Assembly: GCA_029531795.1 (NCBI GenBank)
Contig: JAPEIS010000013.1
Location: 1,860,001-1,924,000, forward strand
Source: Sclerotinia nivalis
Lineage: Eukaryota; Ascomycota; Leotiomycetes; Helotiales; Sclerotiniaceae
Direction: 5' to 3'
Length of the DNA: 64,000 nucleotides
Part shown: positions 22,116 to 33,078 of the stretch, one piece after another
How the letters are laid out: every line of letters starts with the position of its first letter
Position numbering within the stretch: position 1 is the first letter of the stretch
Notes under the pieces: model-generated
What the model was told of the DNA's origin: nothing
The model's input: the letters and a program-made list of their open reading frames with translations, nothing else
The model's database searches: none
Made by a program: the position numbers and the translations under genes

Positions 22116-22823
22116 CTAGCCAGAACCGTGGCCGGCGGGCAGTAAAGCTAGAAGGGCAGCAGCACTCTCGGCTCGCTTGACTTCTTCCTCCGATGGCTCA
22201 CGTTTTGAAGAGCCATGACCGGCTGGAAGAAGAGCAAGAAGACCAGCAGCAGTATCAGCCCTTTTCTCATGACCGGGCGGAAGAAGAGCAAGAAGACCAG
22301 CAGCAGTATCAGCCCTTTTCTCATGACCGGGTGGGAGAAGAGCAAGAAGACCAGCAGCAGTATCAGCCCTTTTCTCATGACCGGGTGGGAGAAGAGCAAG
22401 AAGGCCAGCAGCAGTATCAGCCCTTTTCTCATGACCAGGTGGAAGAAGAGCAAGAAGGCCAGCAGCAGTATCACCTCTTTTCTCATGACCCGGCGGGAGA
22501 AGAGCAAGCAGATCAGCGGCGGAATTCGCTCTCTTAGAATCTTCTTCTGGTTCACGCTTTGATGAGCCATGACCTGCTGGGAGGAGAGCAAGTAGAGAGG
22601 CAGCATCCGCTCGCGTTTCGATATTTCTTTCAACCGCAGAGGCAGCGAGGGAAGTGAATTCGGCTTGGCCGCGTGCTGTTAGGTGGTCGAAATCTACACC
22701 AGCGGCAACAATTGCAGCGTGGAGATCTCCAATGGGCATACCTCGCCCAGCTAAAACTGGAGCAGCAAGGGAGGTAGTGGCGAATGCGACCAGCGCAAGA
22801 GAAAGAATGGATTGATTACGCAT
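22116..22823 (-). CDS. Secreted Kex2-processed repeat peptide precursor (KEP type), eight repeats
   Basis: Single exon, 235 residues from ATG at 22821-22823; an upstream in-frame Met at 22919 would hide the signal peptide and is less likely. Residues 1-25 form a signal peptide (MRNQSILSLALVAFATTSLA). A pro-region follows to about 70, then eight copies of a peptide with the LLALLP core. The unit consensus is ADTAAGLLALLPPGHEKR. Lys-Arg pairs, the Kex2 site, occur at 89-90, 97-98, 115-116, 133-134, 151-152, 169-170, 187-188, 207-208 and 216-217. The middle four units are nearly identical; outer units end PAGHGSS, and two acidic spacers (EPEEDSKR, EPSEEEVKR) separate them. Such precursors are cleaved in the Golgi into multiple secreted peptides; the class includes pheromones and RiPP precursors. 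The core has no Tyr or Phe and no pheromone-like motif, so the product is unassigned. No tailoring oxidase is present in the window. Confidence 0.88.
   Translation of the reverse strand: MRNQSILSLALVAFATTSLAAPVLAGRGMPIGDLHAAIVAAGVDFDHLTARGQAEFTSLAASAVERNIETRADAASLLALLPAGHGSSKREPEEDSKRANSAADLLALLPPGHEKRGDTAAGLLALLPPGHEKRADTAAGLLALLPPGHEKRADTAAGLLALLPPGHEKRADTAAGLLALLPPGHEKRADTAAGLLALLPAGHGSSKREPSEEEVKRAESAAALLALLPAGHGSG
22184..22600 (-). repeat. 54 bp tandem repeat encoding the Kex2 peptide units
   Basis: CAGCCCTTTTCTCATGACC (plus strand) recurs at 22256, 22310, 22364 and 22418 with a strict 54 bp period. Diverged units lie on both sides. Near-identity of the central units at the DNA level suggests recent unequal exchange. 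Confidence 0.88.
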
Positions 22824-22951
22824 ATTGAATATCGATGGTAATATTAAAAAAAAAGGACTGAAATAGAAGAACTTGTAGATTGATGAAAGAATACGAAATA
22901 ATTGTGTGAGCACCGCCAAGGAAGAAGGGAAAGTTTCTGTGCGGCTTCGAG

Positions 22952-22959
22952 TTTATATA
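22952..22959 (-). promoter_or_regulatory. Probable TATA box of the Kex2-repeat precursor gene
   Basis: TATATAAA on the minus strand about 130 bp upstream of the preferred start codon at 22823, in a sensible position for a fungal core promoter. It also argues against use of the upstream Met at 22919, which would leave a leader of only some 35 bases. Confidence 0.5.
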
Positions 22960-24741
22960 CAAGGCAAAGCAAACTTGTGTTCCAATCGCAACTATCCAAA
23001 TATGTGTATAAGCTTACACCGGAAGAGTTCCAGGCAGATCGATCTAAATTCATGCAAAACTTCATGGATCATGTATCTGACAAAATGTCGTTTCAACATT
23101 CAAGCTTTTGGGGCTTTGACTTCCCGTTTGCTTCCGCCATCACTCTTCTCAGCGATGTCAGTGCGCATGTAATCGTACTTTTAAGAAACGGAACGCGTTT
23201 GAAACGACCTGAGAATCCCAAATGCAATTATCTCTTATCAAATAGCGTATCAAAAATCTCAACGTTCATTGGATCGCAGCACTTTTTCTCTGCGGGTTTT
23301 TCCGACGAGCTTGAAGCTTATCCAAAATGATCACTAGTTGTGACGATCAAAAATTGTGGAAACAAATGTAGCAAGCATATCCAGGCCATTTATTTCCTTT
23401 TGCGCTGTTGTCATGATTGACGACGTACGCGTCTCTTGTTCTAGAGTCGTCAACTAGATGAATCCTTTCCTTTTGGCAAGTCTGTCCGGCACAAGATAGA
23501 TACATTAGAAAATGCGATTGGGTGGTAAATTGAATTGAGGCGTGGATCCACGGGATGTATGACTCGAGATCATACAGCTTGTCATAGCAGGGAGGGAAAG
23601 ATAGATGCATACATTTCAATTATGGAAGAGGCAGAGGCAGAGGATTAGGAATTAGCGAAGTGTGTATGAAAAAAAAGGCGGTGACCTTATCGGGTGTGGC
23701 AGAGAAAAGGAGTAATTTGCTGCCACACCCCAACCACAATTTCCCACATGTTTGTCAACCGCAAGCAATCGCAAGCTCGCATCGTGACTCCATAAATCTC
23801 TCAGTGGGATGGAAAGTGAGGTCCAATATGGAAGTTTCTAGTAGATAGTCTCCGGTATGGCTGTCTTCTTCGTCAACTCACCATGCAATCAGCTGTACAG
23901 CAGAACCATGGACAATCTCTAAAGGCATTCACATAGGACTTCTGCATGACTATAGATCAATCAATCATAATGATCTATCATCAAGGACTTCCAAATGATA
24001 TGTGTGGTTACTCAAAACTCCGAAGGATACGTTGAACCAACCCTCCAGCAATATTTTAGAATGGAAACAGCTGGGACTAATATACACGTTATGGTCATCA
24101 GATCTAGATTTTGTGAGTGTGCGTTTCCATCTTTAGACAGTCAAGTATTATCAAGATGCTGCAGGAGTTTACAACTAGCCGTTCACGGCTTAATGTGTGG
24201 CCTTTTTGCTTGTCCATTGTAAAGCATTACGACCAAGGCATTAATTGTGGCTCAACTGGTACGTTGTTTTGTGGCACAAAGATTTCTTATCAATATTGGT
24301 CGCAAAAGGGATGAGCGGAAGGGAGATGAAGGAAGAGGGAGAATGAATGATACTTGGGGTAATAAAAGGGATGAGCGGAAGGGAGATGAAGGAAGAGGGA
24401 AAATGAATGATACTTGGGGTAATAAGGGAGTTAGACAATGAAGGTCGCTTCAAGAGATGCAATTTGTAACTTGTAACCATGAAAACTCATGGGTGCTTCT
24501 ATTTCAATGTGAACGCTGGTAAAATGGATACGCTAATTCTGCAGTACTCGCAAAAGCTCTGCATAGAGCCACAGAGTAGATATTTGCATAGAGGATGTGG
24601 TGTATGAAAAAGGAGACATATAGACCCAATTTTCAAATCCAGCGCCCAGAACAAGATTCAATAAATGGGAAAATTTGAAAACAGAAGACGCTTCATTACA
24701 GTCATATCATCATATCAGCGCGCTTGGCCAATCTTCATACA
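22960..24741. other. Intergenic region between the peptide precursor and the zinc-cluster gene
   Basis: No gene is supported; several short open runs lack coding character. It holds the divergent-side upstream region of the peptide gene, a 60 bp tandem duplication at 24304-24424 and the 3' side of the regulator gene. Confidence 0.5.
24304..24424 (+). repeat. Two-copy 60 bp tandem repeat
   Basis: AAAAGGGATGAGCGGAAGGG starts one unit near 24304 and the next near 24364; the two units differ by two bases. Purine-rich on the plus strand. No coding role evident. Confidence 0.8.
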
Positions 24742-26595
24742 TCAAATCTTCATCTGCTTCATCATTCTCTGCAAGCCCTCTTCAATACCCAAAAATGTCT
24801 CCTCCATTAACCCCGTGGGTGCACTTATATCACCAGGCTGCATCAAGAAACAACTCCTTACCCTCTCGTACAAGTACTCAGACAATTACTGAGCTCCTTT
24901 GCTATTATCTCGGAGAATAGTCTCCTCTGACCCGCAATATCGATTTTGAACGTACCGAAATCGAGTTGCGGAAGTCCAAATGTATTTGAGGCTGGAGAAT
25001 TGGGATTCGAAGATGTGTTTCGGGGAGACGGGATGGAGGGGGATCGCTTGGTAAGATCATGTTGCGTGAACATGACGCAGGCTTGTGAATAGAGGTCGTG
25101 GATATGCTTTAAAGTGATTACGTAGATCATGAGAAGCGTAAAATCCACGGATGGAGATATATTGTAGCTATTATCGGGCTGGCTTCCAGAGTGAACGGAT
25201 GGATAGTCTTCCGGGCTAGTACTTCTTGCTGGGTTTAGTGCCGGTGTGCTGTCGAATATTTGGGATAGCTCCGATACTACGCTTTTATTGGTCGCGAGGA
25301 TTACATCGAGAGACAGTGACGAAGGATCCCGAAGTAATTTTTGGAGTTTGCTGATCATTGTGAAGCATTTTGACGTGAACCGGCAAGAAGCTTCAGATGA
25401 TGTGATTGGGGGAGACATAGGAAAGGGTAGGTGTTGAGATCGGGCCGTAAATGGGAGGGAATCATCTCGTGTATTCTGTGACATGTGATCCATACTAGTA
25501 TGATTCCTATTCATCTGACCCGTCGTGGGGTGAGAGGTGAAACCACGATTAAAACCGGAATCTGCATCCAACGAAGCACTATTCTCCGAATAGTCATGCA
25601 TCTCACCGGAGTAGCTGTTATGATGCCGTATTGAAACTGTTGGGCGCGTATACAGCTGGGACTGAGACATCCATGGCGTGTCTGTCTGAGGCTGTTGAGG
25701 TTGTTTGTCAGATGACTCGAAATGAGGCCGTTTCTGAAAGAGATGTGGCTCGGGGATTGGTGGAATCGGCACTGGACTTGTTCTTTGCCTCTTGGGACTC
25801 CTGAAATCATGATGGGAGTTGATAGTGGTGGGTACTTCATGAATTGAAAAATCAAGTTCCGAATCTCCATATCCAGAGTCATTCGTAGTACCCACACTGG
25901 AGGTTTTCTCAAGCCCTACCGAGTTGAAGACGTCTTGTCCTTCATCGGAACCAAAATCCCATAAGAATTCATGTTCAATCATAGGCGTGTCTAGATATGT
26001 CTCCATATTTGACAACCTCGACGAGAAATCCTCAGGTGAGGAGCTCACGGTAGCTTTGCCATGGTTTCCCTCCGGAAGAATGTTGCAGTCGCATTGCTTA
26101 GGTGAACGACTGACATTGATACTATCTTCCACAGATGCCTCATTTTGATCGTTGCCCGAATGATTGCCGACAGCTACGTCTTGTATGACTTGTACAGTTG
26201 CCACTGGTACCATTGGCGTTTGAATATGCAGCGTCTGATCACCAGATCTGATATAAAAATTATTAGCGGTCGGTTTCTAGGCTTGGGTGAGTATGAATTT
26301 ATTTAGGCTCACTTGCCTAGAATCCGCACCAGTAATTGCTGCATCCTTATTAGGGGATGTCCGCCTACGATGGCCTTGCACTTTCCCCACCATGGAAACA
26401 CTGTAGGTGCATGTTTGTTGGTTGCATACACATCGGCGACATCCTGTGCGTTCTCCGCTACACCTGACCTACTCGAAATGAATACTTTGAAGGGACCGGG
26501 GAGGATTTGAATATTCCTGACCTTAGACGCATGGCATTCATTACAAGCATGTCGTAGCTTTGGGGGGGGTTTTGTGGTCTATTGTTTGGAGCCAT
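24742..26595 (-). CDS. Zn2Cys6 transcription factor of the AflR type, with GC-AG intron and probable frameshifts
   Basis: Exons on the minus strand: 26595-26522, 26468-26317 and 26247 onward. Exons 1-2 encode the binuclear zinc cluster C-x2-C-x6-C-x6-C-x2-C-x6-C (ACNECHASK, VRCSGERTGCRRC, NQQTC) and then the basic GKVQGHRRR typical of AflR-like regulators. Intron 1 (26521-26469) is GT-AG. Intron 2 (26316-26248) starts GCAAGT, and only this GC-AG splice keeps the frame. Exon 3 encodes a long, Ser/Pro-rich region (FRSPKRQRTSPVPIPPIPEP) and a helical C-terminal region (RRLFSEIIAKELSN). Two breaks: a run of eight C at about 26562-26569 puts the ATG (26593-26595) one base out of frame with the zinc cluster. 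Near 24875 the frame ends early at 24858, although another frame continues plausibly (SEYLYERVRSCFLMQ) to a stop at 24742-24744. It may be a pseudogene or contain sequencing errors. It would act in the nucleus on secondary-metabolism-type promoters. Confidence 0.78.
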
Positions 26596-28181
26596 GATTA
26601 GGATGAGTCTCTGCACAAAATTGAAGACAGTTCGGAAGGGCCTACGGTGACATCTTGAGAAGAAGTTTGAGTGAATTTGGATGTGGGAAAATTTGTTCTG
26701 GACTCCTGATGGATAAAACGAGGACTTTCTGAGATGTCTTCTTTGTAGTTTACTCACGGATATTGGAATCAAATTAAGGACTCTTTCGACTGCCACGATC
26801 CGCCAATTTCTGCGCTCTTTTTTGATACAACGGATTCTGAAATCCATCAATATGTCGAAAGATTTGAAATCCGTGTAACGTACCCCCCGGTAATGTAATC
26901 ATCAAAATTTATGCTTTTGAAAAGGAAGTGGAGTAGTTCTACGTGAAGGGCGTAACGTAATCTTTTACAAAACAACTGTATAAACTCATCTACGGCGGAA
27001 CATACTAAACCTATTTCAATCTTTAACTTTTTTCGAAGCCGAAGCAAAAGTGGAATAAAAAAACATCTATTTAAAATGATTCTTCCAATAGAATTGATCG
27101 AGAGTACGAAGTAAGAAGTAGTCTTATTTAAAATAGGCTTAATGTGGTTTGGTATATTCTAGTCTTGGTGAGTTTATTTATATGTTCGGTACTTGCCAGC
27201 CAGAAAGTGTAAAAGTCCGACCCTAGGTAACGTCAAAACTCGGCAAACTTAGGTACGCTATCACTTAACCGAGAAATCGCCTTACCCATAAGGCAAAATA
27301 TCTGATTGGAAGAAACCCTCTGAGTGGATCACCTCAACTTTAAATTTTGCTCAATTCTACTCCAATTTTATTGACACCATGGACTATACTATATTGGGCA
27401 GTGCAAGCGATTCATCCCGCAAAACTCTATTCTATATCGGTGATAGCCTGCCTCAGTTCACCGAGTTTTTGACGGTACTTGACACATACATCATACGAGG
27501 GTTGTTGGTAATTGTGATTGGCATCATAGCCTCTTTCAAGATGTGTGTGTAGTAGGGGTGGATTTCAAGGGTATAAATATATGACTAGGATCGGATCTGA
27601 TGCCTATTAGGGCATGGTGGTTTAGTGGTAGTATCAATCAATATTACTTTTATCCTATTTTCTGTATGTGCTGCACTCTAACTCTTCCGGGATCTTGATT
27701 GACGCTGCAAATCAGTGCCTAGATGGGTTAGCAAAGCCAAAACCTTATTATTCAGCGGAGCTAGACGTAATTTGAGGCTCAGAAAGTCTAAACCTTAAAA
27801 GTGCGCTTTCTGTAATGTCAACCTTGGCATAAACCTTATTTGGTGACGACATCTGCACTTAAGCCTTAAGCGGGTGGTCATACCTTATGTGTGTGTGTGT
27901 GTGATATTTTTCGTCTGAGGTTTTTAGGCCATAAATTCCCAATTGGGACAAAAGACGCCAAAGGAGGAAGGCCTTTGGGTTTCTAACTAGCTAGACTAAG
28001 TTTACTAGTTTAATATGTGCTAAATGCTTCAATAGGGTTTATATGATTGCTGTTGTGTATTGAGTTAATTCCTTAGATAGATATTTCGGCTATCCTCCTC
28101 AATACAGATAGATCCCTCGAATCCTGATCTCCTTTTTTTCGTCATCGCACTCGAGCTTTTTGATATGATTTTATATATATA
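26596..28181. other. Transition zone between gene island and transposon block
   Basis: No gene seen. It holds the regulator's upstream region (to about 26900), then increasingly AT-rich DNA with a TG microsatellite at 27890-27903. A tRNA-like half at 27612-27635 (GCATGGTGGTTTAGTGGTAG) resembles the 5' half of a glycine tRNA, but no 3' half follows. Confidence 0.45.
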
Positions 28182-28356
28182 ACTTTTTTTTTTTTTTTTT
28201 TAACTTTCCAAATCAAAATTCTAATACTTTATACAAGAAAACCCCCAAAATAACATAAAATAAAAGAAAATCAAAACAAAAATTTTTTTTTTTTTAATCA
28301 ATAAATTGTACAGGGGATCGAGGATATATATCCTAATAGAACCTTATAGATTTGAA

Positions 28357-29550
28357 CTAAATTGCTAGTTTCGTTGTTCCTTCTGTAATTCCCAAGAGAT
28401 AAGGGATGGCTTCAGATAGCGGTAACTTTGAAAGAGTTTTTTGAGCATTTCTAATTTTACAAAAGTAAAAATGAAGAGAGGATTTTCTTTTTTTATATAA
28501 ATATAGTATATAAATATCTTTGTGATTGAAGTGGTTATAATATACTACGAAATCACTGTATTGAAATCTGGTTGCTAGGATATATTCTAGTATCATTCGA
28601 TCAAAAGAAAACATAATCGATTTGTTGTTATAAATTATGAAAAGATTATTGTAGTTTAATGGTATTGTATTTGTCTATAATTTAGCTCTTGTTGATTTGG
28701 TATTCGTTTTAACAATTCTTTTCAAGAAGGCAAAGATGCAAATAGGATTGGATAGAAAAGGAAATATTGTTTTTTCTTTGGTTGCTACATTTGTTGCTTC
28801 GTTTTCAGGGATATTTAAATGATCAGGGATTTATCGAATTCGAATTGAGCCAGGACGGGTATATAGCAAACAAGGTCTGAAAGGCTAAGCGGTAATTAAA
28901 GTACAGAAGTCTTCGAATATAGCTTGCAAGGATTCTGTCGAATAAAAGTATAATTATATAATGATCTTTAGATTATCCAAGAAGATTTAAAGATCTGTAG
29001 CGAATCTGTTTGAGGATAATAGTATTACAATTTGTATACCTTTTAAAATTGTAGTTATTTCAATATCGAAGATTTCTGTATTATAGCCAAATAAGAAAAC
29101 TTGTCGATCTATTTACAAATTGTATTGATAAATTATTGAATCACCTTTTATAGAATCATTCAAAGCTTCATTTTTCAAATCATCAAAGAAAACCTGTAAA
29201 TCGCTTACTGAGATTGTAAATAGGAATCTTACGAAATCCTTGATTGTTTATACTTTTGAACGATCAAAAGAGCCATTAATTCGGATTTCTGTAGCAATAT
29301 ATAATTTTTTGATTCTTCAAAAAAAAGAACAATTGGATTAATATATTCTGCTTTTGGGAAAGCTAGAATTAACCTTAAGAATCTTGATTCAATAATTCTA
29401 GTTCTTTTAGCCAGGATATTTTTGGTTCGAATTCGAAAAGGATGATTAGAATCAAACCGAGCAGTTCGAACAGCGAAGATTTGTGAGATCAAATTGAATT
29501 CAATCTCAGAAGGCATTAGATTTGATTCTTTGAACAGGATTGTAATATTG
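28357..29550 (-). pseudogene. LINE RT end, RNase H and C terminus (minus-strand block)
   Basis: 29229-29550 is open and encodes the RT-to-RNase H linker (SNLMPSEIEFNLISQIFAVR, then RTARFDSNHPF). Next, 29220-28700 in broken frame shows RNase H-like pieces: FGYNTEIFDIEITTILKGIQ, then a SIRIR...PDHLNIPENEA segment equivalent to the WIPGH motif. 28614-28357 encodes the C-terminal zinc-knuckle region, with its Cys residues changed to Tyr (YLYKKRKSSLHFYFCK), and a LLGITEGT ending. Cys-to-Tyr changes are of RIP type. Confidence 0.8.
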
Positions 29551-29555
29551 GTTAT

Positions 29556-29701
29556 TGTCACGGGTTCGTAACCCGTTCCTAGCTAGTCTGCATGGCTGCC
29601 TAAGGCACCCATCCCCCATATAGTCGGCGCTCTTCCTAGCACCTTCTTCCTTCTTTGTAGAATATCATTATATCTTAAAGCATCCTACCATTATTGTGAT
29701 A
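29556..29701 (+). repeat. 5' LTR of Gypsy-B
   Basis: 146 bp, contains CTAGCTAGTCTGCATGGCTG and TATAGTCGGCGCTCTTCC, shared with 50503-50648. Confidence 0.93.
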
Positions 29702-30589
29702 GTATATTCTACCCTTTATAAAGACTCTACTGTTGAATGGGAAAGACAGCTCAGTTTTGCCAAATAATCAATTTCACGAAATATTCGGAAACTTTGATTA
29801 TCAATACGTCGATAAATAATAAACAACGCTTTAATTCGATTCCAATCCAGATCCAGATCTAGATTCAGATTCAGACCCAGATTCAGATTCAGACCTAGAC
29901 TTTGATTTAATTAGTATTACGTCATTATATACTCGAAATCAAAGATCCTACAATTATACTTTAGTTTTTAAGACTGTTTTAAATAATCTATCATTATGTT
30001 GGATACCATTCAATCAATTTCATCAGAATTATCGATATCCCTAGTTCGATCAAAGATAATACTTGAATTCCGAGAGTATATTAAATCTGTTTTCTTTAAT
30101 TATTAATGATTTGTATATGAACTTTCCAATGTTGAAGATAGAGATCTTAAAGATTCAATTCCTGTTTCCGATATGTTTATTAATATATAGAATCCTGAAG
30201 TTATTATATATATATAATATTTGTTCAGTTTCATAAAACGAATGTTAATTCAAGTAAAACAATACCGATAAGAAATATATGCATTATAAAGAGATCTGCA
30301 ATTAAGCAATATAGTTAATGCAAGATTAATGATTTAGAATTCTGCTTTTCGGGAATAATTTGATTAATCATTTATCGATGCAAATCTTATTGTATCAATT
30401 TATCGATTATGATAAACTATGAAGAATCCTGAACTATTCAAAGGTGAAAAAACAGGTCTTTTGATTCGATAAAGCAAATACGAAGATTAGAAAATAGATT
30501 TATATATCTATTGGAAAAACGATTCTATAGTTTTCGTTATAGAACAAAAGAAATTGTTATATATGGTTTCGCTTTTGAAAGGAATAGTT

Positions 30590-31870
30590 TGATAGAAAAG
30601 ATGAAAGGATATTGAAGGAATTATAGATGATATATCGGAATTTATTATTGTGGATGTATTCCTGAAGAAACTCGATGATCTTTATATTTCAATTGATGTT
30701 GAATGTAAGGCAGTAATCAAATTCGATAAATTCAAAATGAGTGACAAAACTCTATTTTCCTCTTTTTATTTATAATTGGAATATTTAGATGTATTTAGTG
30801 GAAAGATTCTCCGAGAAATGATTCTTGTAATGAAACAAAAAGTTATCGACGAATTGAAGGTATTGGTAAAAGGCGATTCAAATTTTTGCGAACTTATTGA
30901 TATTGAAGGATAAAGAAAGAAGTTCCAAATATGGAGTCAAAACTGTTGGGATAATGAGTATTACAATATAAATTTTTCGAGATCTAATTCAATTTATATT
31001 CAATGATAAGTATTGCTAGTATTTTATATTCAAGGCAACCCTATAGATCTCGATATAATCAGAATCCCAAAACAAATATAAAGAGAATATAAATACTTTT
31101 ATGATCTATATTATTTTTGTAAACAATCTAAATATCGAGTTGTAGATTGTAAAGCAAAGAAACAAGTTGATGTTATAAGAAATACAAATGGATACAAAGG
31201 TATTTCTTATAGAAATAGTTATTTGAGAGATAATTATCAATTATATCAAAATCAATAATACTGTTCGAGTAGTTCAATCAATCGAGGTGGCTACCAATGA
31301 GGAGGATATCAAGTATAGTTTCAAGCTTAATAATATTATCTCTTTAATCCAATTAATCGTGGAAGTTTTTAATGAGGTAATTATCAAGGTTATAATAATC
31401 ATCAATAACAATACTTTAATATATTCATCAAATTCGTTGAAAAAGAAGTATTAGCATTATCAGAAAGTGTATCAAATATACCTTCTTGTAATACAATATT
31501 ATCGCTACCTATATCTATTCAAGAGTATTCAGGAAAAGTTTAATTTTTGCGATAAATCGTTCGTGGGGGTTATCAAGGGATACAGAATAGATACGATAAA
31601 TAATAACTAACAAAGAATCTTTATAGTTCAATTCTATAAATAGCAAATCTTTACTTATTCAAATTATTATATTCTCAATATACTTCTTTCCCTTTAATAT
31701 AACCAGCTTGATTGATAACGGATATTCAGGAAAGGCATTCGCTAATCGTTCTTTCGTTGACCGAAATAATATCTCAATTCGACCCTTATTATATCATTGT
31801 AAATTCTGTTTGGTAGATAGAAACACTATAGATATTATCATTGATTATTTTGTAATGAATATAGTAATAG
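30590..31870 (+). pseudogene. Gypsy-B gag zinc-knuckle and protease region
   Basis: Degraded coding sequence. A zinc knuckle at about 31107-31154 reads YYFCKQSKYRVVDCK: the first Cys and the His of C-x2-C-x4-H-x4-C have both become Tyr, each by a single transition. A protease-like segment at about 31700-31800 includes LIDNGYSGKAFANRSFVD, where an Asp-Ser/Thr-Gly triad would be expected and Asn-Gly-Tyr-Ser-Gly is seen. An acidic stretch encoded by GATTCA repeats lies at 29850-29900. Confidence 0.7.
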
Positions 31871-32730
31871 AATAATATAAAGAAATATGATTATTCTTTG
31901 TTACAAAATTTTCCAAAAAAATTCTAGTTATTTTTGAGCTATTATAATTATAATGCTATAATCCATATATAAATTAGCAGGATATAATTCTCTTTTTCAA
32001 TTCTCAATATTGTATAATTTATTGTTGCCTTTATAGTACATTCGATTCAATACAAACATCAACAATCCCTTTATCAATATATATAAACCAAATATACAAA
32101 AGTAATATATCTACAAAATCATTTATCGATAAAATCCTTGATATATTATTTTTAATTAAAACTTTCTTTTTTAATGTAAAAAAGAATCCTTTTCGATATT
32201 TATCATTATTTATTGAAGACGAAAACGAAGACGATGAAATATACACTCAAAATTTTAAGACGGTCTTAAAAAAGCCATCGGAATAAGATTATAATGAATC
32301 AGTTTCTATAAACGAAAGTTATAAATCGATAGAAGACTCTGGAATCGATTTACAAATCGATAAGATCTTGATACCCGGTATAAATTATTATTATATAAAA
32401 GTTTGCAATAAAGGAATATCATTTCAAGTATAAATGATACCGAATCGATATTCTATTCAGTATAAATTTATACAAAAGATCGCTGGATAATATTAACTGA
32501 AGTTAATATTAAAGAATGAATCTTTATCATTACTATTAATTCCAATCCCAAAAAAGCAGATCGATGTTATTTTCAATACAAAACCAGATTTAGATAATAT
32601 TTGTTAATTACAAGCTACTAGTTTTATATTTTTTTATCAATAGAATAAAGTGAAGATTATATACCTTATATAAAAGAAATTAGATCGAGTAAAAGAGATT
32701 ATTCGATAAAAACATTTATATAAAATAATA

Positions 32731-32952
32731 ATGATTCTAGTTTTTCAGGAACAAGATTTCAAGGATATATTATATGGAAAAGACAATATTGTTGATATAT
32801 TAATCAAAATATCTCCAAAGTTTTATGATTTTGTTTACTATTGTTATCAATTAGAATACCTTCGAAAAATAACAGAGATAGATATCGAGAAATTCCTCAA
32901 TAATAAATCATTATTCAATGATAACGAAATCAAAGAAAAACTCCTTTTGTAA
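32731..32952 (+). pseudogene. Gypsy-B fragment upstream of the RT core
   Basis: 73 open codons (FQEQDFKDILYGKDNIVDIL) just before the insertion of Gypsy-A copy 2; position suggests the RT-proximal part of Pol. No diagnostic motif. Confidence 0.4.
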
Positions 32953-33078
32953 CTTCAAAACAAATTATCTGTTTTCCTATTTCGTTATACAAATATATTT
33001 CCTCTACGATGGATATGGAATCACAAGATAGAGTTAATACTTAGAAAAAAACCTTCATATTTCAAAAATCGCTCTTTG

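Noticed and set aside
22193..22562. Long plus-strand open frames over the Kex2 repeat region
   Set aside because: They arise because the 54 bp tandem repeat lacks stops in several frames; the minus-strand frame has the signal peptide, Kex2 sites and a TATA box.
22116..22823. Alpha-type mating pheromone precursor
   Set aside because: Overall layout fits, but the repeat has no Trp, Cys or Gly-Gln-Pro element of ascomycete alpha-type pheromones.
22116..22823. Ustiloxin-type (dikaritin) RiPP cluster
   Set aside because: The core has no Tyr or Phe for ring formation, and no HxxHC (DUF3328) oxidase, tyrosinase or methyltransferase is encoded in the window.
22824..22919. Upstream Met of the Kex2 precursor as true start
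   Set aside because: It would bury the signal peptide behind 32 hydrophobic residues and leave almost no leader after the TATA box.
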